Origin: Lumbricus rubellus
Lineage: Eukaryota > Annelida > Clitellata > Crassiclitellata > Lumbricidae
Direction: 5' to 3'
Assembly (NCBI GenBank): GCA_945859605.1
Contig: OX243817.1
Coordinates: 34,746,968-34,810,967, forward strand
Length of the DNA stretch: 64,000 bases
This document shows, one piece after another, positions 21,461 through 31,674 of the stretch. The stretch's first letter is position 1. The number at the start of each line of letters is the position of its first letter. The position numbers were made by a program, and so were the translations under genes. Under the pieces are notes generated by a model that was not told where the DNA came from, did not search any database, and was given only the letters and a program-made list of their open reading frames with translations.

Positions 21461-23599
21461 GAATACGATCAAAGTATCTGCGACGAATCCGAGATTATTA
21501 GGTTGTATCTTCAACGTCTAACATGGAAACCGACGAGATATCATATGCTGTCGTGTGGAAGTTTCTTTGAACTTCCTCTGTGCTACGTAATAACAAATCT
21601 TACGGACATTGACATCATGATGATTAAGCCTAATATCACTGCAATTCCTCGTGGCGTACCATTTGCCACGAACTTTGGAGAAGAAATCCTTATCATTATA
21701 AAGGACACTCAACCTGGATTCGTGCGATTATTATTAAACGAAGATTCTAGCAATGTCAGATACTTCAACATTGATCGAAGCTATCTTCACGGGCCCGCCA
21801 CTAAGTTTACGCTTCGTGGACTTGATTTAGCCGAACAGTTGATTGAGACTCCTAAGATTGAACCGAGTCGCAAGAGCTTAAACAACATGACGCAAGATGA
21901 TGTCGTCGCAATTTCATGTCCATATTGGCCCAGTGAAGCTCAGGAATGGATTACAAGAATTACTCTGAGCGGATGGCCAGATAAAGATTTAAAAGATCAC
22001 ATTGTACGAGGCGGCTGCCACTTCGTTGCAAAATCTCACCACACCGAACCAAACGATAGCAATCAGTGGAGATATTCCTTTTCTCAAGCAGAGATTGTTT
22101 TGATTCACAGCTGGAATGACGTTCAGAAGTACATTTATCACATTCTCCGTGTAATCAAAAGACGTGTTAATGAGACATGCGGGACGGAGAAGAAAGCTGT
22201 CCTTCACAATTATCTTATCAAGACGTTGATGCTGTGGGCTTGCGAAATGAAACCTAAAGAGTTTTGGGATGAAGAAAATATCAAAGCATCAGTGAAAGAT
22301 TTGCTCTGTCAAACAATTGAATGTCTAATAGACAGGAATTGTCCACACTATTTTATATCAGGTCTCAACATCCTGAACTGTTCATTTGGTATCGATTATT
22401 CCAGTGAACTTCTCCAACTAGAGCAGTTCGTGTCTGAAGATGTTTCGAGAATCATGGCCGATTTCCCGATGTTTGATGTGAGGATGAATATACATTTAGA
22501 AGTTTCTAATAAAATAATCATGCATGTATCTGCTCTTCCTGAAATGTCTATAAATCCGCTAGATCCATTGTTTAGACGATTTGATGATTCCTCCGAGTTT
22601 TCAGATGCCGCCGTGGCTGACACGGAGCTTGGAAAACTTGTTAAGAGGATCATGGCACATAAACAACTTCAATCTTCTCAGATGAATAGCAGTGTTAATA
22701 TATCTACAAATGAACACCTCAGACTTTGCCTTGAAGAGGATAGCGACAGCCACTCATCACTGACATTTAATTTACAAGAGTCTTCCCTTGTCAATATTGG
22801 AACATTTGTGAACAAATGCATTTCAAAGGGTCATAGCACACCTGAGCGTTACATGTGCTTAAAAGATGGTTCAAAATCTAAATGTAAATGCTGTCATAAA
22901 CTGCTCAACCGTGTGTGTTGCTATGAAAGGCTTTCCAGGATTTCAAACCGTCAATCTCCCCAGTACGAATATGTAACAAAGAAAATTTATAACATCAGTG
23001 CATTTATTTTTGCGTCGTTCAGCAAGTTCTGCAAGAACACATCATCAGTTATCAGCGGTCTATTTCATGCGAATTTTTTCTATGCTTATCTTCACACTTA
23101 CCGACTGGCTTTACACATATGCGAACAAATGCTACAGATGCTAGAATCTAATTACACAATGCAATTTATCTTCAAGGTAAACTGCACAGAGAGTTTTCCT
23201 GTGCTGTTGAGCAGTGACTTGATGCCGTTGTATGACGAAAATATTCAGACTGTTTTTGGATTCGTTGCTCTATTTATTTGTATCGGGTATAAAAAGGAAG
23301 TGAATCATGGTAACCTTATCAGGATCACTTCTCTATTTGACGAACTGTCGTCCGCTGGAGTGGAGCAGAAACATCGGAGGAAAACTTCTCGATATTCTCA
23401 AATTATTTCTTCTCTCGTCGTTCAACTGTGTCCGGCTGTGTTCATCGGGTACATTGAAAAGCAATGTCAGAAGAAGTTGAACGTGGTGGTTTGCGACAGT
23501 TTTTACGACATAATCTACACAGGACCTCAAAATGATGCACGCCTGCATCTTCACGCTATTCTGTTACTTCAATGTGCTTTTTCCATTACAAAGAACTGA
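21461..23599 (+). CDS. Gene 4: Mab-21/cGAS-like (cGLR) protein, main exon
   Basis: 712 codons, open from the acceptor to the stop. The landmarks are GSFFELP, TDIDIMM, QDDVVAISCPYWP, GWP, GGCHFVAKSH, WRYSFSQAE, KTLMLWACE, HYFISGLNIL, then KCKCCHKLLNRVCC and the TPR-like C-terminal helices. The segment after the domain is the [18 protein letters not shown] variant also seen in genes 1 and 6, whereas the cysteine segment follows genes 2 and 3, a mosaic pattern. The end is AFSITKN where the others have AYSIAKN. There is no ATG in the first ~30 codons (ESEIIRLYLQ), and the in-frame TTG nine bases upstream is inside the intron end, so an upstream exon must supply the start. Function as for gene 3, inferred from the family only. 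Confidence 0.85.
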   Translation, partial: EYDQSICDESEIIRLYLQRLTWKPTRYHMLSCGSFFELPLCYVITNLTDIDIMMIKPNITAIPRGVPFATNFGEEILIIIKDTQPGFVRLLLNEDSSNVRYFNIDRSYLHGPATKFTLRGLDLAEQLIETPKIEPSRKSLNNMTQDDVVAISCPYWPSEAQEWITRITLSGWPDKDLKDHIVRGGCHFVAKSHHTEPNDSNQWRYSFSQAEIVLIHSWNDVQKYIYHILRVIKRRVNETCGTEKKAVLHNYLIKTLMLWACEMKPKEFWDEENIKASVKDLLCQTIECLIDRNCPHYFISGLNILNCSFGIDYSSELLQLEQFVSEDVSRIMADFPMFDVRMNIHLEVSNKIIMHVSALPEMSINPLDPLFRRFDDSSEFSDAAVADTELGKLVKRIMAHKQLQSSQMNSSVNISTNEHLRLCLEEDSDSHSSLTFNLQESSLVNIGTFVNKCISKGHSTPERYMCLKDGSKSKCKCCHKLLNRVCCYERLSRISNRQSPQYEYVTKKIYNISAFIFASFSKFCKNTSSVISGLFHANFFYAYLHTYRLALHICEQMLQMLESNYTMQFIFKVNCTESFPVLLSSDLMPLYDENIQTVFGFVALFICIGYKKEVNHGNLIRITSLFDELSSAGVEQKHRRKTSRYSQIISSLVVQLCPAVFIGYIEKQCQKKLNVVVCDSFYDIIYTGPQNDARLHLHAILLLQCAFSITKN

Positions 23600-24074
23600 G
23601 CAAGTTGTTCTAACACCGGCTCTTCTCTTCTGAAAGAGAAGATCGGTTCAAACGATTTTGTTTTATAGATCGTAGCATTGTGATGGCAACACTAGTTTTA
23701 AGTTTTAAGCTGTTCAAGATCACTGTATGTTTCTGAAAAATCGGTGTAACTTGTTGACCGCCGCTGCGTGGTATGTTAGCAACAAGTCCTTCTCGATATT
23801 TTCCTGGTTTGAGGACCCAGAGATTTGTTATTGGGTGTTGTAGTGTGGTACTATACAAGGAAATGAACCCACATTGTAAGTCCCACAATTGAGAACGAAG
23901 CTTTCTACCCTTTCTGCCTTGTTAGGTATTTAACAATGTCAACTTCATTTGACGTCGTTATTTTATCAGAACTGGACTCGGTATTTAATTGCTATTGATG
24001 AGCTGTGGTTGATAGGCTATCCGCATGGAATGGGCTTCCGTTAAATTTGCGTAATAATACTATTAATCCCACTA

Positions 24075-24297
24075 GCCCGGTAGAGTAATGGTTAACACGC
24101 TGGCCAAGAGTGCGAGAGGTAGCAGGTTCGAGCCCCAGTTGGGTGGATTTGATTTGTAGGCTGCTATTAGCGCCATTGTAATTGCAAAGCTGTCTGCTCA
24201 GCTAGTAGTTAAGTTTTATAATTAAGATTACTGCATAACTTGTAAATGTAAAGCGCAGTGCGTCTTGCAGGCGTTTCAATAAAGAATTTTTTTCATT
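24075..24297 (+). mobile_element. tRNA-derived SINE, copy 2
   Basis: Near-identical to 10440-10673 with the same A-box and B-box (GGTTCGAGCCC) and the same AATAAAG tail, at the same site in the unit (after CCCACTA, before ATAATCCC). The shared insertion site means the SINE arrived before the segments upstream of genes 3 and 5 separated by duplication. Confidence 0.75.
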
Positions 24298-24663
24298 AAT
24301 ATAATCCCATATAAAATCAACGACTATTTTTGATGGCTAGATATCAGGCGAAGTAAAAAAACTGAAACTGAAACAGCAGTGCCTTTCTTAGTATTCCCTC
24401 TTTTATCTTAATGCGCCTGTAGCTTACTGCATGTGTCAAACCATGCATGCGGGTACGCACTAGCTAACCTGAGTTCCTTTTGCCAAAGATACAATCTGCC
24501 ACAGGCTGAATTCCAACATTAACAGAAACTACATCGGTTCCTCCGCCCCTGGTATAGGCCTACTTTCTTTACTGAAAGGATATAACCTGCTGGTAGCCAA
24601 ATATTTTCATCAATCATTTTCAGAACTTACCTGGCATACAGTAGAGAAATTGTGTTGCACTTA

Positions 24664-25239
24664 AGTCGATCGGTTCGGTGGCTGCTGCGCTCTATTACAT
24701 AGGGATAAAAGCAGGTTCCGTGCTCAACTGGTGTGCGTAGTGCTTTTGATATAGTAGGCCATCCGCACGGCATAGGCTTCACTGAAATGTTGCTCTATGT
24801 CGTAGAGTACAGTCATGGCCATACTGTCAAAAGCGTTTGTGTCTGGACAAGCTAGAAAGCCACGTTTGCAGCGTGTTTGATGCATGTCATGTTTTAAAGT
24901 TTATTCATTAAAGTATTTGATTAAAAAAACCATCCCGCATGCAGAAGTTAATAACCAGGCAGTGGCAGAAAATGAAGTCTATTCAAGCGAACAACTCAAG
25001 CGTATCCTTGCCTCGCCGGTTGAGATTGCAATGCTGCTAGTCTACTGGTCCTACTTAACGCTTGGCAGAATCTGATGTACACAAGTTGGTGTAAGTTCAT
25101 AACGCAGTCTGTTCTGCTCAGACGTTGGATTATCGTTCAACCTTTGTAATTACCGTACTCTAATAAATATGAAGGTGTGTTAGGTTTAATTGTCGCGTTG
25201 TGAAAATTGATGGACTAGCCTACAGAGAGCTGCATCATG
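24664..25239 (+). promoter_or_regulatory. 5' module of gene 5: promoter-like box to start codon/donor
   Basis: GATAAAAG is at 24704-24711 inside the conserved box. It shares with gene 3 the short form GCATGCAGAAGTTAATAACC in the middle. The candidate start codon is 25237-25239 (GCATCATG|GTAACTTG), and the intron would run 25240-25984. A leading ATGGACTAG two dozen bases upstream would be a minimal upstream open frame. Confidence 0.45.
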
Positions 25240-25984
25240 GTAACTTGTTTCTCATAGTCATGATTTTTTTTAAATAATCTAATTCCCAAGTTGTAATGGC
25301 GCAACAAAGAATATCTTCCTCATAGGTTGCTGCCCCCGAAAAGGAGGCAGGTTAAGCCCTTAGACCGAGAGCGCACGATCGTCTAGGCCACTGCCTCGAA
25401 AAATAGCTACGATAATGAGGGGGCCTCTTTGAGCAGAATGATTCCCTCGTACTAAATATCGTTTGCTAACTTTTAACTGTTACTCTGTTTGTAGGCCTAC
25501 GTGCACCGTAGGATTTACTTACTGACTTAGGCTACTTACTTAGCATTGACAGAATTTTGAATTTCTTTAAAAGCGTGAATTGTATAAACAGATGAAATTA
25601 AAGTATTGAGACATTATTAACAGAGAATTGGTTTTAAAAATGATAATGATCTCATATCCATAGCCTAAGTTATTTAGAAAGCATTTATTAGTTTGTCGAT
25701 TTTGGGTTGCCCATAAGTGTGAAACAAACCTAAAACGGCTATAGCATTTCTAAAGGTAGCTAGTAAATGGTTAAGAGGTTACTTAGGAAAACTATTAATA
25801 CTCTCCAAAGATGTTCAGCCGACGATCTCGTTCTTTGGATGCGTAGGTATCATGCACAGGTAAGCTGACTTTAGCATCCATCAAAGATTCGACCACTTAT
25901 TTAAAGGTTAGCAAGAAATAGATCGACGTCCTCGGATAATGTCAGCAATAAGCAATATTTGAAATAAAAGTGTTTTTGTCTCAG

Positions 25985-28126
25985 GAATCCGATCAAGATA
26001 CCTGCGACGAATCCGAGATGATTAGGTCGTATCTTCAACGCCTAATATGGAAGCCGAGTAGATGTCGTATGTTGTCGTGTGGAAGTTTCTTTGAACTTCC
26101 TCCGTGCTACGTGTTAACAAATCTAACGGACATCGATCGCATGATGACAAACCCTGATATCATTGCAATTTCTCGTGGCGTACCATTTGCCAGGAATTTT
26201 AGAGAAGAAATCCTTATCATTATACAGGAAACTCAACCTGGATTCGTGCGATTATTAAATGAAGATTCTAGCAATGTCAGATACTTCAACATTGATCGAA
26301 GCCATCTTAACGGGCCCGCCCAAACGCATTCGCTACGTGGACTTGATATAACTGAACAATTGAATGAGACTCCTAAGATTGAACCGAGTCGCAAAAGTTT
26401 AAACAATATGACGCAAGATGATGTCGCAGCAATATTCTGTCCATATTGGCCCAGAGAAGCTCAAGACTGGATTACAAGAACTAATTCAAGTGGATGGCCA
26501 GATAAAGATATAAAAGATCACATAGTCCGAGGTGGATGTCATTTCGTTGCAAAATCTCACCGCACCGAACCTTGCGATAGCAATCAGTGGAGATATTCCT
26601 TTTCTCAAGCAGAGATTGTTCTGATTCACAGCTGGAATGACGTTCAGAAGTACATTTATCACATTCTCCGTGTAATCAAAGCACGTACATGTATTGCAAG
26701 GAAATGCAAATCGGAAGATAAAAGCGTTTTTCACAATTATCTTATCAAGACGTTGATGCTGTGGGCTTGCGAAAAGAATCCTGCAGAATTTTGGGCTGAG
26801 GAAAATGTTGAAGCTACAGTGAAAGAGTTGCTCTGTCAAACTATTGGGTGTCTAATGGACAGGAATTGTCCACACTATTTTATTCCAGATCTCAACATTC
26901 TGGACTGTTTAATTGGTATCGATATTTCCAGCGAAGCTTTCCAAATAGTCCAGTTCATGTGTGGAGGTGTTACGCGAATCATGGCTGATTTTTCGAAATT
27001 TGACATGAAGATGAATTTGCATGTGCAAGTTTCTAAGAAAATAATTATGTATGTATCTGCTCATCCTGAAGCGTTTATAAATCCGCTGGATCCAATGTTT
27101 GGACGATTTGGTTTTTCCTCGGAGTTTTCAGATGGCGCCGTGTCTGACTCGGAACTTGGAAAACTTGTTAAGAGGATCATGGCACATAAACAACTCCAAT
27201 CTTCTCAGATGCAAAGCCGTGTTAATGGGTCCACAAATGAACACTTCCGACTTTGCCTTGAAGAGGATAGCGATAACCACTCATCAATGATAATGAATTT
27301 ACAAGAGTCGTTCCTTGTCAATAGCGGTAGATTTGTGAGGAAATGCATTTTAAAGGATCTAAGGGGATCCGAGTTTTATACATGCTTGAAGGATGGCCTC
27401 AAATCCAAAGATACATTCTCTCATAGGCTGCTCAACCGTGTACGTTGCTACGAAAGGCTTTCTGAGAATTTAAGCAGCCAATCGACACGGTACAAAGATG
27501 CAATACAGAAAATTAAAGACCTGACTGAAATTGTATTTGCAATGTTCACCAAGTTCTGCAAGAACATATCAACAGTTATCAGCGGTTTATTTCGTGCAAA
27601 TTTTTTCTATGCTTATCTTCACACTTACCGACTGGCTTTACACGTATGCAAACAAATGCTACAGATGCTAGAATCTATTAAAACAATGCAATTTATCTTC
27701 ATGGCATACTGCACGGAGATTTTTCCTGTGCTGTTGAGCAGTGACTTGATGCCGTTGTATGACGAAAATATCCAGACTGTTTTTGGATTCGTTGGTCTGT
27801 TTATTTGTATCGGATATAAAGAAGAAGTGAATCGTGGTAATCTGATCAGAGTCGCTTCTCTATTTGACGAACTGTCTTCCGCTGGAGTGGAGCAGAAACA
27901 TCGGAAGACAACTTCTCGATATTCTCGTGTAATCTCTTCTCTCGTCGTTCAACTGTGTCCTGCTATGTTCATCAGGTACATTGAAAAGCAATGTCAGAAG
28001 AAACTGAATGTGATGGTATGCGACAGTTTTTTCGACGTAATATACAGAGGGCCAGAGAATGATACACGCCTTCATCTTCACGCTAAGCCGTTACTACAGT
28101 GTGCTTATTCCATTGCAAAGAACTGA
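25985..28126 (+). CDS. Gene 5: Mab-21/cGAS-like (cGLR) protein, main exon
   Basis: 713 open codons after the acceptor TTTTTGTCTCAG. It has GSFFELP, TDIDRMM, QDDVAAIFCPYWP, GWP, GGCHFVAKSH, WRYSFSQAE, KTLMLWACE and HYFIPDLNIL. It differs from genes 2 to 4 by a few extra residues in the loop after HILRVIK (ARTCIARKCKSEDKSV) and by loss of the cysteine cluster: the segment reads KSKDTFSHRLLNRVRC, keeping one of five cysteines. The C-terminal helices match the family. The in-frame GTG 15 nt upstream lies in the polypyrimidine tract and is not a credible start. Probably cytosolic. Sensor or cyclic-nucleotide function is inferred from the family. Confidence 0.85.
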   Translation, partial: ESDQDTCDESEMIRSYLQRLIWKPSRCRMLSCGSFFELPPCYVLTNLTDIDRMMTNPDIIAISRGVPFARNFREEILIIIQETQPGFVRLLNEDSSNVRYFNIDRSHLNGPAQTHSLRGLDITEQLNETPKIEPSRKSLNNMTQDDVAAIFCPYWPREAQDWITRTNSSGWPDKDIKDHIVRGGCHFVAKSHRTEPCDSNQWRYSFSQAEIVLIHSWNDVQKYIYHILRVIKARTCIARKCKSEDKSVFHNYLIKTLMLWACEKNPAEFWAEENVEATVKELLCQTIGCLMDRNCPHYFIPDLNILDCLIGIDISSEAFQIVQFMCGGVTRIMADFSKFDMKMNLHVQVSKKIIMYVSAHPEAFINPLDPMFGRFGFSSEFSDGAVSDSELGKLVKRIMAHKQLQSSQMQSRVNGSTNEHFRLCLEEDSDNHSSMIMNLQESFLVNSGRFVRKCILKDLRGSEFYTCLKDGLKSKDTFSHRLLNRVRCYERLSENLSSQSTRYKDAIQKIKDLTEIVFAMFTKFCKNISTVISGLFRANFFYAYLHTYRLALHVCKQMLQMLESIKTMQFIFMAYCTEIFPVLLSSDLMPLYDENIQTVFGFVGLFICIGYKEEVNRGNLIRVASLFDELSSAGVEQKHRKTTSRYSRVISSLVVQLCPAMFIRYIEKQCQKKLNVMVCDSFFDVIYRGPENDTRLHLHAKPLLQCAYSIAKN

Positions 28127-28559
28127 GCGAAGTGTTCTAACATCGGCTCTTCTCCTGTGAATGAGAAGATCGTTTGAAACGGCTTTGTTTTATAATTGGT
28201 AGCATTGTGATGGCAACACTATGATCTACATGTACCGCAGTTTTAAGCTGTTCAAAATCACTGTATATTTCTGACAATGTGGAATGCGGAATGCGGTGTG
28301 ACTTGTTGACATTCGCTGTCTGGTATGTGAGCAACAAGTCCTTCTCAATATTTTCCTGGTGTTGATGACCCAGAGATTTGTTGTTGGGTGTTCATGTGGG
28401 ATAATAGCAATGCAATGAACCCATATTCTAAGTCTCACAGTTCAGAACGAAACTTTTTTACCTTTTCCGGCTCGTTAAGTATTTAACAATGTCAATTTCA
28501 TTTGACGTCGCTATTTGATCAGAACTGGAATCGGTATTTAATTGCTATTTATAGGCTGC

Positions 28560-29226
28560 CTGCTTGGCGTCATTTTCTATATTACTCGGGATAAGTACGG
28601 AGCTGGTCTCCCGTTGCCTTCCTCCCGGTGTTTTTACGGAGAGACACCATCTCTCAGCGTCGATGCCGTCCATCGTCCGTCCTTCAACTTCTTCGCCCAT
28701 GGGGCACTCGCTTATTCCGCGAGTACTCGGTCGTCCACCACGCACTCCGTTGAAACAGGAGGGACCCCGTGAAGGTGGCGTGGGTGGACATTTGAGCAGC
28801 AGAGGCTATCTGAGTTGCTTGCATACCCCATTTCCCCTCCCAATTTTCAATGCGACAAGAGGACATGAAGCGACTGGAGGCCTTCGAGATGTGGATCTGG
28901 CGCAGAATGGAGAGAATCAGTTAGGTTGAGCGAAAAACGAACGTGAAAATCGTACAGTTGGGGGAATAAAAGAGATCATTGATGGACACTATACGTGGGC
29001 GGCAGAAGAAATGGATAAGACACATCTTAAGGAGCGACACCCTACCAAACGACATCATTGAGGGAAGAATGGAGCGGAAAAGGATGCGAGGTAGACCAAC
29101 AACAATGCTGGACTGGATGCTGATAGAAGATGGATACAGTGGACTGAAAAGAGAAGCGCAGAACAGAGAAAAATGGCGTCATTGGACATACGAACAAACC
29201 TGACGGCAGAGAACATGAAGAAGAAA
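28560..29226 (+). mobile_element. LINE fragment with 7-bp TSD
   Basis: The flanks are AGGCTGC at 28553-28559 and 29227-29233; units without the insertion read ATAGGCTGTGGTTGATAG. The right part (about 28850-29203) encodes the C-terminus of the same LINE type as at 17998: [37 protein letters not shown], ending WTYEQT-stop with a GAAGAAGAAAA tail. It has in-frame stops near 28926 and 28968. The GC-rich left part (28560-28850) I cannot match to the element. The LINE is the left edge of the later tandem amplification. Confidence 0.8.
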
Positions 29227-29608
29227 AGGCTGCCGTTGATAGACCATTTGCATAGAATAGGCTTTAGTCAAATTTGCGCACTAATACTATGGATTCCACT
29301 GCTATAATCCCATATAAAATCATCGGCTATTTTTGATGGCTAGATATCAGCCAAAGTAAAAAAAACTGAAACTGAAACATCAATGCTTTTCTTAGTAGTC
29401 TGTTCCCTCTTTTATCTTAATGCGCCTATAATAGCGTACTGCATGTCAAACCATGCATGCGGGTACGCACTAGCTAACTTGAGTTCCGTTTGCCAAGATA
29501 CAATCCGCCACAGGCTAAATTCTAATAATAGAAGCTACATCGGTTTCCTCCGGCCAGGTAGGCTCTATAGGCCTACTTTCTTTACTGAAAGGATATAGGC
29601 CTACAGTC

Positions 29609-29912
29609 CAGGGCTTTACTCAAGGGTATACGCGGGTATACGGCGTATACTGACCTCCGGGTAAAAACGCATCGTGTACTATACTATGCTCATCTCCCGA
29701 AAACCAAGGTATACCGTATATAGGCCCTTCGCGGGTAAAAACCAGCGTACACTGGTATACGCTAAATTTGGGTCAATTCGGAACAAATGACTAAAAACAG
29801 GTCATCAGTTTTTCGGACGAGAAATTGGCGACTTTTACACACAAAAATTCGGGCGGGAACATTTTACCGGCGGTAGCATGCATTCACCCCAAACGTTCTG
29901 AGTACAGCCCTG
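29609..29912. mobile_element. Non-autonomous TIR element, copy 1
   Basis: About 304 bp with inverted ends CAGGGCTTTACTCA and TGAGTACAGCCCTG (two mismatches in 14) and a GGGTATACG-rich left arm. The CAGGG..CCCTG ends suggest a hAT-like non-autonomous element, but I cannot see a clean 8 bp TSD (CTACAGTC left, GCTACACC right). Units outside this type read GGATATAACCTGCTGG without it. Confidence 0.65.
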
Positions 29913-30008
29913 GCTACACCTCAGTCCTGCTGGTGGCGTAATATACGCATCAATTATCGTCTGCAATTGACCGGCATACAGTAGAGCAATTGTGTTGTGC
30001 TGCACTTA

Positions 30009-30919
30009 AGTCGACCGGTTCGGTGGCTGCTGCGCTCTATTACATATGGATAAAAGCTGGTTCCGCGCTCAACTGGTGTCCGTAATGGCTTTTGTAGACT
30101 ATAGTAGGCCAAGCGCACGGCATAGGCTTCACCTAAATGTTGCTCTATGTCGTAGACAGTCATGGTCATACTGTCCCAGAGTGTTTGTGTCTGGACAAGC
30201 TAGAAAGCCACGTTTGCAACGTGTTTGTACCTATTGTAAAGGTTATTTATTGAAGTATTTGATGAGAAAACATCCTGCATGCAGAAGTGAGTATGACATG
30301 CTTTGGAATATCGGAAATCAGCCGAACAGCCGAACGATGGACCCGGCAAAAGCAATGCCCACAAAACTGTGAAACTGTAGTTTGTAGTCCAACAGATAAT
30401 GCTGCGATAAAAGCCACGCAGTTGTACAGACAACATCTGGCAAGAAACCGTGGGACAATGGCAGAGCTATGCGTGTAGCTATTGTTGACACATAAGATTT
30501 CTCGAGTAGGCATACACCGTGGTGCTCTTATGCTAATCATTATGATGAGCTTGCTTGGCAGCAGCACATCAAACCAAATGCTTTACATTTGTGAGAACTT
30601 CCGAAACGGGAAACTACGTTCTATATAATAGGCCTAATAATATAATAACCAGGCAGTGGTCGAAAATAAAGTCTATTCAAGCGAACAACTCAAGTGTATC
30701 CTTGCCTCGCCGGTTGAGATTCCAATGCTGCTAGCCTACTGGCCCTTCTTGACGCTTGGCAGATGTAGCACAAGTTGGTATAAGCTCATAACGCAGTCTG
30801 TTCTGCTCAGACGTTGGCTTATTGTTCAATCTGTGTAATTATTCTGATATGAAGGTACGTTAGGTTTAATTGTCGCGTTGTGATAATTGATGGACTACTG
30901 TACAGAGAAGTGCATCATG
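30009..30919 (+). promoter_or_regulatory. 5' module of gene 6: promoter-like box to start codon/donor
   Basis: GATAAAAG is at 30049-30056 within the conserved box; a donor-like GCAGAA|GTGAGT lies midway. The candidate start codon is 30917-30919 (GTGCATCATG|GTAACTTG). In type A modules an upstream in-frame ATG (ATGGACTACTGTACAGAG..) could add about nine residues before this ATG. The proposed intron runs 30920-31674. Confidence 0.45.
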
Positions 30920-31674
30920 GTAACTTGTTTCTCATATTCATGATTTTTTAAAAATTAGGCTAATTGCCCAGATGTAGTCTAATATCGTAACAAAGGATAT
31001 CTTCCTCATCGGTTGCTGTAACCGAAAAGGAAGCAGTCTAACATGTAGACCGAGAGCGGACGATCATATAGACATATACTGCCGAAAATAGATAATAGCC
31101 TATAATAAGAAGGTTTTTTTTATCAGAACGATTCACACGTACTAAATATCATTTGCTAACTATTGAACTGTTACTCTGTTTGTACGTGCACCGGACAAAT
31201 TACTTACTCACTTATGCTACTTACTCAGCATTAAAAAAATTTGAATTTCTTTAACGCATGCATTGTATAAACAGATGAAAGTAAAGTATTGAAAAAATAT
31301 TAACAGAAAATTGGTTTAAACAATAATTTAAAATTATCTCATATCCATAAATTATTTAGAAAGCTTTTCTTAGTTTATCGATCTTGGGTTGCCTATAAGT
31401 TTGAAACGAAACTAAAACAGGCTATAGCATTTCTAAAGGTATAGCTAGTAAATGGCTAAGAGGTTGACTTAGGAAAACTATTAACACTCTCTAAAGATGT
31501 TCAGCTGACGATCTCGTTCTTTCGATGCGTACGGTGTCAAGCGCAGGAAAGAAGGCTTTAGCGTCCCGCGAAGATTCGACCCACTTATTCAAAAGGTAGC
31601 AAGAAATAGGATGACGTCCTCGGATAATGTCATAGCAATAAGCAATATTTAAAATGGAAGTGTTTTTGTCTCAG

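Noticed and set aside
30656..30838. Frame encoding YSSEQLKCILASPVEIP.. in the upstream modules
   Set aside because: It is disrupted before gene 2 and in type B modules and starts without ATG in several copies. More likely untranslated leader or intron.
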